Assembly: GCA_037176845.1 (NCBI GenBank)
Contig: JAYKXP010000010.1
Span: forward strand, 496,001-560,000
From: Paramarasmius palmivorus
Taxonomy: Eukaryota > Basidiomycota > Agaricomycetes > Agaricales > Marasmiaceae
DNA: 64,000 nt
Reading direction: 5' to 3'
The notes beneath the pieces were generated by a model that saw only the letters and a program-made list of their open reading frames with translations, had not been told where the DNA came from and searched no databases. Positions 33,406 through 45,089 of the stretch are shown here, one piece after another. Position numbers and translations under genes: made by a program. Positions within the stretch are counted from its first letter, which is position 1. Each line of letters starts with the position of its first letter.

Positions 33406-36400
33406 TTATTTCTCCTCCAAACCACTCAACACTGCAAGCCACGTCTTTTTGTCAATTACACCCTCGTCTGGAACAATATTAGCATCGCACATGCGCACGC
33501 CGAAGAAGCAGACTTACAGTATCCATCCGCATCAGTAACAACGACATAACGAGCACCAAGTTTCGCAAAAAATTGATGAACCATCTCCAATGGTGAGTTC
33601 GACGAAACCGTCAATGGAGCCTACAAAGTTGTAAGGTCTCGTTGAACAAAATACTCATCGAGTTATTACACACCTGATCCATGTAAATACTGAAATCGAA
33701 CAAATCAATTCCATCTTGGGCACTCTCTAAGAGTGATGAGATTGACGACGAGGCCAGGACATGGTGTGAGCGATCAGTATCGAAGTGCACTTCCTCGTTG
33801 CCTTCGTCTGCGACGATGCCTGCAAGTCGTCAGCAAAAAATCGTTCAGTAAGACTAGAACACCTACTGAGAGCATGTTCGAGCTCATTTGCTCCGATGAA
33901 ACCAACCATTCTCAGTTTGTCATCGCCACCATCTCTTCTCAGGATGGGGAATCCGCTGTCATCATTGCCGTAGGAAACCAGGATCTGCAGCTGATCCCTG
34001 AGTGATTTGACAGTATTGGTTTGGTCCAATCTAATGACTTCAGCGTCGCGAACAGTCTGGTGACCTGTCAGCACATGTTGATACTCGACGGGGGAATGAC
34101 TAACGATGTCCTCGATTTGTAGATCACCCCATAGATATTCGTGCTTAGCATCCAGATAAGGAAGTTGTTGAAGCTCGATGACAAGGTCGTAAATGCCCTT
34201 TGGTTCGAGTGCATCGGCAACTGTCTTTGCTACCAGCACTGACAACATGACGGGAACCGCATAAGTCAATGTGTCCGTGAGTTCGAACATGATGACGGCC
34301 AATGACACAGTAGTACGCTGAGACATGTCAGCTACAGACTAACATTAGGCACAGCTTGAACTCACCGTAACACCTGATAGGGTTGCGGCTGCGCCGACCA
34401 TGGCATACAATCCAGGAATAATGCCTAAAGACCGTGTCAGCGGGGACATCGAGAATCACTTCCCAAAACTCACAATCGAGGTCACCGCCACAAACTTTGA
34501 ACAAGCTGGCATCAGGTTGGCGGAATTGCCAGTATTGCATCGCGATACCCAGAACTCTTCCTGCACATGCTCCGACACCCAGTGTAGGAATGAAGATTCC
34601 GGCAGGGACTTTGATACCGAATGTGACCACAGTCAAAGCACCCTTGACAACAAGGGCTGTAAGTAGGGCCGTGATAACAGGAGATACGTGTTCGAAAGAG
34701 CCTGGGTCGAGGACACAAAGACCTGAATGATCGTTCCCAGAACCAGTGCGGCATTCGGCGAATAGGTTGTAGACGAGCTCGGTGCCTCCCATACGCGTAT
34801 ATGGGTTAAGGAAACAGAGGATTGCGGTCACTAACGTGATCTACAAACGACATTGTAATCTTGACTTTCTGGCATAGATAGCGTGTACTTACCAGAAGAA
34901 CCTCAGCGATGGGATGTGACTTTAGCCATGTACCATTACGAACGTGCTTGCTCCATCTATAGTTCAGTTTAGAGAAATAGGCGCCATAAACACCCTAAGC
35001 AAAAAAAAGTCAGAGAAGAGCGGCAATATTCGCTATCGATCTTACGCCGAAGACTCCAAGGAGAAGGAACGGTAGTAATTCATATGCGTGCCAATCCTGC
35101 GATGATTATCAGATCTCCCAAAGGAAAGCTGAATTTAAGTTTGAGGCTCACCTTATCGTAAGTAACTTGAAACAACACCAGTTTGCCGGTGCCAAAAGGA
35201 TCAAGCATCTTGAGTGTTATGGCAGCAATCATGGCACAGAAGAAGCTGGGATAAATGATAAGCAAGGGTCTTCGAGCGACAAGGTGGCGATTACCTTCTC
35301 CACATAACCTAGAACATGAAACGTTTGTTGCGATTCGGGTGTGACTAATGAATACGTGCTTACCTTCGGCGGGAAGAAGTACGAGACTTCCTCTAAACTA
35401 AAGAGAGTACCACCAATCGGTGCACCAAAAGCAACAGCTACACCAGCTGCACAAGCGGCACTGAGAATTTCTCGTCGTTTAGCTGAAGAAAACGGTCAAC
35501 ACCGAGACCACAATGAGATACGATGCGCACACCTTCGTTGTTCTCATATTTGCTATGCACACGACTGACAATGTTGCCAACACAACTAGCAATATGTACG
35601 AACGGGCCTTCTTTTCCCAAAGTAAGACCAGAAGCGACAGAAAGGGCTAAGCCGACAGCCTTCGTAAAGAGAGTACGACCACCAAGATAACCATGAATCA
35701 CGAAACCTCCAGTACATACCCGGTCAGCTTGGCGACTGACCATGTGCCGAGGTGCTTACCGGAAAGGATGGTCTTAATTTCTGGAATTCCACTTCCAGCA
35801 GCCTTTGACATGAACACGTATTAATTGAACCTGACAAGCACATGATCACGAGGGCAGACTCACGTAGAACATGACTTTGCGCTTTGGGGCAGCATTGCGT
35901 CCTCTGGGCTTCTGGTTGAAATCGAAATCGGGCGAGAGAACACCGGATTCTTTGCGAGTTACAAATGTGGTAGAGTTGGTCAGGTAGATCGTGAGGAGAC
36001 AGGAGATCAGTGCGAGTAATAACTATGGTGGTATGTCAGGGTAGAATGGCTCGACAAAGGGAAAGAGAACGCACGGCAATGACAGTGTAAGAAATATACT
36101 CGACAAACTCCTCTCCTTTCCCGTTCTTCCAGGTGAATGTCTCTGCCCAGGTCTTCCATCCTGGACAGGCCTCTTCCAACTGCGATCCAGCGAGGAATCT
36201 CAATGCAGTTTCGTCCACTTGAGGGCAGCAGAACCGTTTGGCTCTCAATGGCCCGTCGTGGCAGTATCCTTCTTTCAAATCAAACAAGAACTGCTCGCTC
36301 CGAACCACCAGAAAGGCGACAACAGCAGTGAGGAAACCCACAATCGTCACAATTATCCAACCCAAGCTCTTGTCGAACGCTAGCCGCACACGAGCACGAA

Positions 36401-36995
36401 GTGATTTCCGCTTTCTAAGCCTTGAAAACCGGACCGAATCTTTGATGGCGTCGTGCAACCAATCAATAGATGAGAAGGACGAGTACCATACTCGAATGCC
36501 ATTGATCTTCGCATCCATATCAGTAGTCGAATCAATCCCATCTTTCGATTCCAACGGAGCGTCATATGCGGAAATGGGACGTTGGTTGGATAGACGAGAG
36601 AATGTCAGCTCTCGGATTGCTGATGTAGGAGTAGTGGGAGTCGAGAAGGCTCGGGGTGAGGTGTCAAAGTTTCTTCCAGGATTGAGAGTGAAAGATCCTT
36701 TGTGAAACAATCGCCGGCGAGGGGTAGGAAGTGTTCCATACGAGCTTCCGTTGGCACTGTTCTGCCGCAAAGGAGCGCCTTCTGTAGTTGGTGATGGTAG
36801 ACCGGGGTCGGCCAATTCAGAAGTGGATACCGCTGGAACCGAATGTGTGCTTCCAATGCGGAGAAGGCGCTCTCGACGACTGCTGGTCGATAAAGGTGGA
36901 CCGAGCACGCTGTCAATCCCTCTTTCTTGCGAGGGCATGATGGTGGTCACCGTCAAGGTTCGACTCGTACTTGGCAAACCCCTGTAAGAGCCCAT
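33406..36995 (-). CDS. CLC-family chloride channel/transporter
   Basis: The start is at 36993-36995 and the stop at 33406-33408. A cytosolic, Ser/Thr-rich N-terminus of about 190 residues leads to [12 protein letters not shown] and the first helix ([20 protein letters not shown]). The ion-pathway signatures are all present: [29 protein letters not shown] with the gating glutamate, and [20 protein letters not shown]. Two C-terminal CBS domains follow ([12 protein letters not shown]..., and the last exon [22 protein letters not shown]). The layout matches fungal Gef1-type intracellular Cl-/H+ carriers or channels that support acidification of Golgi and vacuole compartments. Which CLC subgroup is uncertain. 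More than ten short introns. It is divergent from NSA2, with 211 bp between the starts. Confidence 0.92.
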
Positions 36996-37206
36996 GTCAA
37001 GTCAACCCCTAGCTGTTCCTTGATTGCATTCGTGAAAACTCACGAGAATTAGAAAGAAGAACGGTATATTGTATGAGATTCTTGAGAGAACGAGCGGAAA
37101 TATTCAGGAAAATGCTGTCTGGTATTCTGATGCCAGGAGTCAAGATATGGAAATCACTCTGTCACGGGTGACAAAATAATTTTGGGCAGGTTTCCTTTCG
37201 TCTATC

Positions 37207-38188
37207 ATGGTAATGTTTTTATTGCTTCGACATTATTCGCCTCTCTGACACTCTATCAGCCTCAAAACGAGTACATCGAAGAGCATATTAAGCGACATGG
37301 AAGACGGCTAGATTACTTTGAGCGCAAGTGCGTGCCATGAACCATTTTCTTCCCACATGTTCTAATCAACTGCTAGACGGAAACGCGAAGCTCGTGCTGC
37401 ACACAAATCATCAGCTGTCGCCCAGAAGGCCTTTGGTATCAAGGCAAAACTTCTTCATGCTAAGCGACATGCTGAAAAGGTTCAGCTTAAGAAGACCCTC
37501 AAGGCCCATGACGAGCGCAATGTCAAGCAGGCCGACACATCTACGGTTCCAGATGGTGCACTTCCTACTTATCTGCTCGACCGTGAGGGACAAAAGGACG
37601 CAAAGGCTCTGTCTAGCGCCATCAAACAAAAACGGAAGGACAAGGCTGCAAAATATGCCGTTCCATTACCCAAAGTGAGAGGGATTGCGGAGGATGAGAT
37701 GTTCAAGGTCATGAAGACGGGAAAAAGCAAGAGCAAGTCGTGGAAGCGGATGGTGACAAAAGCGACATTCGTCGGAGAAGGATTCACTAGAAAGCCTCCC
37801 AAGATGGAGAGGTTTGTACGACCAATGGCGCTGAGGTACAAAAAAGCAAATGTCACACATCGTGCGTCCCTTTTCTGATGAACTTCCTTTCGACACTGAC
37901 CAATGTCTGTCTTCTAGCTGACTTGAAAGCGACATTCCAGCTACAAATTCTCGGCGTCAAGAAAAACCCACAGTCACCGATGTACACTCAGCTGGGCGTC
38001 ATGACGAAAGGAACCGTGATAGAGGTCAATGTTTCTGAGCTTGGAATGGTCACAACAGGAGGAAAGGTTGTGTTCGGAAAGTACGCTCAGATCACCAACA
38101 ACCCTGAAAATGACGGCTGTATCAATGCCGTTCTTCGTATGTTTTCTTACCTCCTCGTGCTGAGACTGTTGACTGATTAGTTGTTTAG
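37207..38188 (+). CDS. NSA2: ribosome biogenesis protein Nsa2 (60S pre-ribosome)
   Basis: An essential factor for 27S pre-rRNA processing and 60S assembly. Exons 37207-37209, 37260-37327, 37377-37861, 37918-38136 and 38181-38188 give 260 aa, matching the usual family length. The protein starts [21 protein letters not shown], has the basic block [14 protein letters not shown] and ends with the S8e-like beta-rich part ([29 protein letters not shown]...). The first coding exon is exactly the start codon ATG, followed at once by the GT of intron 1. The last exon carries only 8 coding bases. Both are required by the conserved N-terminal PQNEYIE and C-terminal CINAVLLV. Confidence 0.95.
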
Positions 38189-38557
38189 TGGTATAATATT
38201 GATCATCTATTCACGCCCCTTTACGACCCATGTATCTCTAGGCCTCACATATTATGCTCTGTATGTCGATATGGAAATATTACCCTCAACGACCGCCCCA
38301 AATTGTCAACTAGTACTAATCTTCGAGACATAGTGAGGTAATCATACAGCGTTCGAAGCGGATGTCGAAGACTCAAAGGAGTTTACGCGCCCAATGGAAA
38401 ATTCATTGACCCATTTTGTGGCCCATTCCCCGACTTTCCCATATTCAGAAAGAAGTGCATACAAGATCAGCCTATTGTCCTCTGTGTCCTCGTGCTAAGT
38501 ATATAAATGAGAAGGCTAATTTTTGCGCATCATTAACTTTCCCCTGCGACTCCCAAG
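38189..38557. promoter_or_regulatory. intergenic region with a TATA-like box before the unnamed gene
   Basis: A 369 bp spacer. A TATATAAAT box lies at 38500-38508, 50 bp before the ATG at 38558, the clearest TATA element in the window. The first half is presumed 3' UTR of NSA2. Confidence 0.55.
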
Positions 38558-39486
38558 ATGGGCCAAAACTGGACGATTATTGACCTCGACAACCGCCAGT
38601 CTCATTTCTGTGGCAAGCTCCTCGAATGGATAGACAATCCTCCGAGCGATGTCATCTTCAGCCTCAAGCGCTTCATGCTCCCACCGCCTGATCCTTTCGC
38701 TGATGGGAAGCCTGCAGTACCAGTGAAAGACGCGTCCCATAGACGCGATCCACGCTTGAAATATATCCGCACAATTCCAAGGTATGTGTCACATCTTGCC
38801 ATTCGACACACATTCACCTGTCCGACTAATTCAGTATTGGTTCCCATTATGCTACTATTATGGATTTGTCTCCAGAAATCCTCACGGCCGTATTCAAACT
38901 ACTCAACTTCGACAACGCGATCCTGAATGTTGGGCTGGCCACCGAATCATCACAATGGGCACTTCTACTCATATGTTTCCAGCTGCAGAGCATATTGAAA
39001 AAGCAAAGAAGAAGAAAGATCGCATCACGTACAAAGATTGGAATGAGCGATTGCATCGTGATTCGTCTTTTCTTCACCCCTCCCACGTCGCTCCCGACGT
39101 ATATCTACTACCTAGAATCCGCCGAGGTCGAACCCGTCAAGGATTGGACAATGCCCCATAGCCGACTAAAGCCGACCTACGTCCTCCGAAATCTTAGTAC
39201 CAAGGAGTATACTTATGCGGATAACGGGAGATTTGGTTCTATCGCGCATCGCCTGCTCATTCGGACGTTTTGGTCGGCCTATGCCGATGTCGACGACGAC
39301 GCCCTCTCTAAGAAGTTTGCCCGTGGAAAGTGGGCTGGTGACCGATTTGACGTCGTTCTAGAGGAGCAGCTCAAGTATGTTTTCGGAAAGCATGGGACAG
39401 TTGTCGAAGAGGATGGTTGGCGAGACGTGACAGAGGAGATGGGTGAAGAATTGGATATGTTTTATGACGCAGTGCATAGGAAATAA
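38558..39486 (+). CDS. unnamed fungal protein (258 aa), no known domain
   Basis: I could not name this protein. The best model has exons 38558-38781, 38876-39057 and 39116-39486, summing to 258 aa. It begins MGQNWTIIDLDNRQ. The middle part contains ECWAGHRIITMG, and the C-terminal part KPTYVLRNLSTKEYTYADN, then LIRTFWSAYADVDD and GKWAGDRFDVV. The WAGHRI and WAGDRF motifs and the MGQNW start resemble a family of uncharacterised proteins common in Agaricomycetes, known to me only as hypothetical proteins. The protein is soluble, with no signal peptide or membrane segment. The first intron (94 bp) and parts of the second are open in another frame, so alternative splice forms are possible. A TATA-like box lies upstream. 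Confidence 0.6.
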
Positions 39487-39717
39487 GGCGAGGGGATTTA
39501 CTTCTAAGTTCTGGTTTCTGCAGTAATAGAAAGGAATTTTATGAGGCTCCTCTATGATCAGCTCCTCTGTGCGACAGTCTTTATCAGTAGCGTATCAGTA
39601 AATATACCAACCAGCGTAAAGGTAGCGAGCGGTTCAGTCAGAGTGTGCAAGCGCCAGCTACTTGGGCACCGCATTAGTCGACTTTCAATTCTCCCACGCT
39701 CAAATTTCTAAACCACC

Positions 39718-40347
39718 ATGGCAAACGCAGGCCTTGGTGTTCCTGTGAAGCTTCTTCACGAATCTTTGGGACATGTCATTACTGTCGAACTGAAGACAGG
39801 TCAATTGTATCGAGGAAAACTCGCAGAAGGTGTGCTCTGCTCTTACCTGTGACGATTACTCTTCTGATATCAGTACGCGTTGCGTTTTACAGCGGAAGAT
39901 AACTTGAACATTTCGTTAAAAGACATCACAGTCACCGGTCGCGATGGAAGAGTATCTCAATTAGATCAGGTTTACATTCGAGGCAGTATGATTCGCTTCT
40001 TCATCGTTCCGGACATGTTGCAGAATGCTCCCATGTGAGCCGTGTTCATATCGTGTGTTTACACAAATGAGCTTACCCTCGGTTTTTTTTTTCTAGGTTC
40101 AAGCGTGTGGGACCTAATGCGATGAGGGGAAGAGGTATTGGTACGGCTCGTGGACGAGCAACAATTATGCGGGGTGAGTTGCAGCTTTTTGTTGCGTATC
40201 TCCTTTCACTAACAACCTTTTCTTCCTTTAGCAAATGGTGAGTTTCCATTCCAGAGCTCTGTATCACATCCATACTAACTATTATCTTTTACAGCTCGCC
40301 GTGGACGTGGTGTCGCACCGTCAGTTGGTCGTGGTATCCGAAGATGA
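39718..40347 (+). CDS. SMD3: small nuclear ribonucleoprotein Sm D3
   Basis: A core spliceosome protein of the heptameric Sm ring on U1, U2, U4 and U5 snRNAs. Exons 39718-39829, 39893-40034, 40097-40173, 40232-40237 and 40295-40347 give 129 aa. The Sm fold is clear: [20 protein letters not shown] (Sm1) and [18 protein letters not shown] (Sm2), preceded by [11 protein letters not shown]. The tail is Arg/Gly-rich ([32 protein letters not shown]), as expected for symmetric arginine methylation and SMN-type assembly. Exon 4 is only six bases (CAAATG) with perfect AG and GTGAGT borders. Confidence 0.95.
40232..40237 (+). other. six-base micro-exon of the Sm D3 gene
   Basis: The bases CAAATG sit between CTTTAG and GTGAGT, giving introns of 58 bp (40174-40231) and 57 bp (40238-40294). 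Inclusion yields the residues A-N-A at the junction of ATIMR and RRGRGV. Skipping would keep the frame and lose two residues. Confidence 0.75.
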
Positions 40348-40718
40348 CGAATTCCAACTATAGCCTCGTGTTTTCCATTCGTCGTTGTATTTTAGGAGTA
40401 TGAAGGATCGTTTGCAAATTCCAGATCCATCTTGTAGCGAGTTGGAACATTCACACTCAAAAATCTCACTCCATCATCCTCGCCTTACCTAGGCAACGCT
40501 TTTATGTACATGTAATGCCACACCAATTTGAGTCGATGTCACCGAATATCTCAGATACATGTTCGAGTGTTCCATAAATTAACTTTTCAGTTGAAAATAA
40601 GAAGCTAACTGTTGAGCAAGGTTGAGCATCAATGGTCGAAAGCGTGACTGTAACGCGCGCAACTCGCGTGTCTTTCACTCTCATCTACCCTGTTTGACCA
40701 TATATCAAATCTCTAGTC
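40348..40718. other. intergenic region between Sm D3 and HDA1
   Basis: A 371 bp tandem spacer with presumed 3' UTR of Sm D3 and the promoter of HDA1. No clear box beyond AT-rich sequence (CATATATCAAAT) about 20 bp before the HDA1 ATG. Confidence 0.45.
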
Positions 40719-43570
40719 ATGGATATGGACGTGGACCCCGCTCCAGGACCTTCAAACGTCGACAATGAAGCGGGCCCTTCGAATGCCGGTCCCCCAAACA
40801 CCACAGAAGTCGAGAGAAAAAGTCCGCACGACGTTCAGGAATCCAACCTCAGAGTTGGATATGTCTACTCGGTTGAAATGACGATCCATTTCAAAGCTTC
40901 TGGCCACTATGAAGATCCAAGACGGATAACCAGAATATGGGAATTACTCAACAAGGGAGAATACCACACGAAAATGAAGAGGTTACCCATACGCCCAGTG
41001 ACAAGGGAGGAGATATTGTTGGTCCATAGCGAGGACCATTGGGATAAGGTGCTGGCGATTGAACGTGAGATGCATACTTAGGATTGTTCGGTGCATGAGA
41101 TGTTGACCTTATACTCTCTTGTGAATAGACATGACTCCTCAACAAGTGGCTGATTCTGAAGAATATTATGAAACGCTTTCATTGTATGTCATGCAAGGAA
41201 CGACGCGGGCTGCTTGCCTTAGTTGCGGTGGTACAATTGAAGCGTGTCTTCCAGTGGCTAGAGGCGAGCTACAGAAAAGCTTTGCGATAGTCCGTCCTCC
41301 AGGTCATCACGCAGAGCCAGATGAGCATATGGGGTTCTGCTTTTTCAACAATGTTGCGGTTGCTGCACGAGTGATTCAGCAGACTACGAACGTAAAAAAG
41401 ATCTTGATTTTGGATTGGTAAGTCGCGCTCTTGCTGCAAATGATATACCTATTAACTTCATTAAAGGGATGTTCATCATGGTTAGAGCCACTTCATTCTG
41501 TGCCTGAAGGTTTGCTCAGAATCTTTCAGGCAATGGGACGCAAAAGGCTTTCAATGATGATCCCAGCATACTGTATATATCTCTGCACCGGTACGAGGGA
41601 GGCACATTCTATCCATCAGGCCCTTTTGGGGCCCTTTATTCGTGCGGTGAGGGTCCTGGGCTAGGATAGTGAGTATCAAAGATCTATGCCTCATTGCTCA
41701 GGCTAAAGCCGATCAGTTCAGTCAATATCCCTTGGCCCAAAGCCGGAATGGGGGATGCAGACTACCTCCACGCATTCCACAAAATAGTCATGCCTATTGC
41801 GATGGAATTTGGACCTGACATGGTCATCAGTACGTCTACCTATTGCCATCGCTATCGCTGCCCTGTGTTGAGACTGACCTGTTTCCTTTAGTCTCTGCAG
41901 GTTTTGATGCTGCAATTGGTGATGAGCTTGGACAGTGCGAAGTGAGCCCTGCTGGATACGGACACATGACACATATGTTGTCTAGCTTAGCTGGTGGCCG
42001 TCTTGCTGTTGTTTTAGAGGTAACTTGAACCACAATCATTGCTCGTAGTTCGATTTTATCGTCTTTGCAGGGAGGATATAACATCGAATCTTCGGCAAAG
42101 TCGGCGATTGCTGTTTTAAAGGTTGTTCTTGGAGAGGCCCCTCAGGAGCTACCTCCGTTGACGGTGAGCGAGGAAGGCACTGAAACGGTTTGGTTGGTTG
42201 CGAAAGAACAGAGCAAATACTGGACGAGTGTCGACCCGAAAGCTTGCGAACCTCGAGAAGGTGAAGTACTGCACGACGCGGCTACATGATGGCTAACCGC
42301 CTTTCAGATGTCGAACCAATCGCCTTTTCCATACCCGGTGAGCTCTATTGTCTAATCCAGGGAACCCCGCAAACCAATGCGTTTTCTAGAGATACTCAAA
42401 GCCCATCGACAACACTATCTTTACTCTGAACACGCAATGATGCAAGTCCCTCTTCTCGGCGAACTGGACCAAAAGTTTTCCACCCAGATTATGTGCACGT
42501 AAGCCATGTTTCATCTCAAGATTTCATTTTCGCTCACACCGTCTTTAGGTCTGACCTCTTTGAAAACAATACCATGATAGTTTTCGTGCATGAATTGTAA
42601 GCTTTGTTTCTGGGCCATCTTATCTCCAGTTATCTCATTATAACTCAAGTGGGAACCTCCGGACAGAACTCGACTCAAAGACACGGTGTGATGTCAACCT
42701 CGAGAAGTCATATCTAGTGCGGTTAGCGCTGAACAAGACCAGGTCATTTGGTTAATCTTTTCCTTTCAGATCGACTTTTCCAAGGAACTCATAACGTGGG
42801 TTAAAAAAGAGGGCTATTCCCTGCTCGACGTGAATGTTTTCCCTAAACCCATTGCTGCCCCTGCAAAGGTAATGTCGCATAGTTCACATTAGACTTTGAA
42901 TGTGCTCAAAGACGCTCACAGAGGTCAAAATCTGCGCCCGACGTCGTAACGCAGATGTTCACTTACCTATGGGATAACTACATCCAGTAAGCTTCATGAC
43001 TTAGGTTTCCTCGAGAACGCTACTTATCTATACCAAGGCTTTCCAATGCGAAACATGTTATCTTGATCGGACATGGTCCCGGTTGTACACCGATAATGGG
43101 ATTACTTGAAAAGAGACGTGCGTGACATTCTCCTAGGTCCAATATACAGACTGACTTCCATGTACACAGTTTCCGGCATTCAAAAGATAGTCAAGGGTGT
43201 CGTGCAGGTCGTCGGCCATACCAAGGTCCCGATAATACCCAAATACGAGGACGAGCTCCGTCAGTGGTACACAACTGTGAGTACTTTCGTTTCACCACTA
43301 TGTAGAGTCACCTAATCACCCTCTTTTCAGCACTCGTTTGTAGCGTTACCGCACAATCATATAGTGCTAGGCCCAGAAACCAAGCCCAAGGAATTGAGAA
43401 GGTACGGCACCTTATGCCCAATAGGTATGTACTCCGGAGATACCAGTAATCTAACCTACTGACGCAAATCTAAAATCACAGACGAATCCGTACCTATCAA
43501 ATTGATTATGCGTGCGCTGCCTGGTATTCAGGAGTTTATTAAGAGGGTTTTGGACCAGAAGAGATCATGA
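40719..43570 (+). CDS. HDA1: class II histone deacetylase Hda1 with C-terminal Arb2-like domain
   Basis: A zinc deacetylase acting on histone tails in transcriptional repression. The N-terminus is acidic and Pro/Ser-rich. The catalytic domain shows [21 protein letters not shown] (catalytic histidine pair), the zinc-ligand motif DWDVHHGNGTQ (split over three exons), [13 protein letters not shown], and [14 protein letters not shown] followed by VLEGGYN. A second, C-terminal domain of the Arb2 type starts near the junction at 42310: it includes [30 protein letters not shown] and [18 protein letters not shown]. Hda1 plus Arb2 in one chain is the known fungal arrangement. At least twelve short introns. 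The stop is at 43568-43570 and an AATAAA lies 42 bases further on. Confidence 0.93.
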
Positions 43571-43611
43571 TCCATGAGCACTACCACTTGCGCCCATCTA
43601 CGCATGTATAC

Positions 43612-43617
43612 AATAAA
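43612..43617 (+). terminator. polyadenylation-signal-like AATAAA after HDA1
   Basis: An exact AATAAA hexamer lies 42 bases after the HDA1 stop and 35 bases before the stop of the convergent GLTSCR1-domain gene. Fungal poly(A) signals are loose, so this is suggestive only. Confidence 0.4.
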
Positions 43618-43651
43618 TATATGTATTAACTTCCGGCACTGACGTTACTTG

Positions 43652-45002
43652 TCACATTCGAAATACTAGTAGGCGTCGTAGTCGTACTAGGTGTAGAGAT
43701 GGGGGCGGGGGCGGAGGTGAAGATGCAACATTGGTCGTACTTGTATTACTAGGGCGCGTCATCAACGAGTTCAGAATGACGGCCAAACCACTCATCTGGT
43801 TGGGCTGTAGAAGTGATACATTAATCTCCAAGCTGAGCATGGTGCCGTTGGAGCCTCGTAGTACCGCGGGAGGTGCCGCTTGTCCGGTCGTAGGTACTAC
43901 CGGTGCAGGAACAGGGATAATCCCGAGTTGATGAAGAGCAGGGAGTGATGATACGGGTAGCTGGACGGGGATAGCTACGCCGGCTTGATAGGAAGTTGAA
44001 GCTGGTGGAGGTGCAACTGGAGGAGGTGCGGCTGGAGCGGTGGCTGGTGCTGCACCGTATGCTTGAGCATATGCATAGGGATAGGCACGATAGTAGGTTG
44101 TCTGCGCAACTGGCGTAGGAGTGGTGGTGGTTTGTGTCTGGGATGGGATTTGAGGTTGGGCCTGAGCCTGAGAAGGATAATATGTCGATGTTCGCGCAGG
44201 GGCAGCGGCAGCTCTTTTTGCTCTCTCGAGTCTGTCAAGTTCATTTCGTGCTGCCCGTACTTCGCTATGAAGGAGCGCCATATCCGCTCGGTCTGATTCT
44301 AACGCGAGTTGTCCAAGTACAATAGCCTCCTCCTTGAAGGGATCCTGGATCATGTTGGTCAGAACTCGAAGTAAAAAGAAAGGACATTCCACCCACTTTA
44401 CCGGGCTTCATTCTAGCCTTTCTGAAACGCGCTTCCAGCTTCTGTCTCCTCTTATAGCATTCTATTGCAAACTTTGTTTCTAGATTGCTATTGAATAATA
44501 GTTCAGAGAGCGAGCCGAAGGTGTCTGACCTTGATTTTCGTTGCGCAACTCGTCGGCTTTGCTTTTCCCTTTGCGATCAAGAACGATAGTTTCTAGGTCC
44601 TCATTCGGGTTGAGGTATATATGATACGGCAAAAGTCGTTTCACGACATCCAAGGTGTCGGTAAAAGCAGAATCGACGTCTGGGTTGAGCACCGCTGTAT
44701 GGTCCTCGGCAAGCTTCGAGGCAAATCTAGAAATACTACAAGTTGTAACCTTTGCCCGACCAAAAACGCGCAGCTCACCTTGCCGCCGTCCCTTCAATGA
44801 TATCATTCTCTTCCTTTGTCCGGGTTTTCTTCTTGTTCACAGTCGGTGATTGCCAACTTGAAGGACCCGGCTGTGATGACGAGCTTGCTCCTGCAACAAG
44901 CTGGGTTGAAGAAGGGGTAACTTTTTGAGTAAAATTGGAAACATTCTGAGTGCTTGTGGGTGTAGATAAGGAAGAAAACGAGGAAAATTGAGGTAGCGAC
45001 AT
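43652..45002 (-). CDS. fungal GLTSCR1-domain protein
   Basis: From the start at 45000-45002, a Ser/Thr/Gln-rich N-terminus is followed by the GLTSCR1 conserved region: FASKLAEDHTAVLNPDVDSAFTDTLDVVKRLLPYHIYLNP, then ETKFAIECYKRRQKLEARFRKAR and ALESDRADMALLHSEVRAARNELDRLERAKR. The C-terminal part is Pro/Ala/Tyr-rich and low in complexity. In animals this domain defines GLTSCR1/BICRA, subunits of a SWI/SNF subcomplex (ncBAF). A SWI/SNF link in this fungus is inference. The last exon's reading frame near 43690 is uncertain: a +1 shift would end in a Thr/Ser-rich tail instead. It shares an 87 bp divergent spacer with the YIP1-family gene. Confidence 0.78.
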
Positions 45003-45089
45003 TTGGTCACTGGTGTTTGGTGCCAGGCTGTAAGGCGCGTGACCTCCAGCTGTCCTTTCCCAGCCTTCCTCCACGACCACACAATCGCT
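45003..45089. promoter_or_regulatory. very short divergent promoter, GLTSCR1-domain gene / YIP1-family gene
   Basis: Only 87 bp lie between two opposite start codons. Both transcripts must start here or within each other's coding region. The minus-strand frame is open across the whole spacer, so the true start of the GLTSCR1-domain gene could lie further upstream. Confidence 0.5.
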
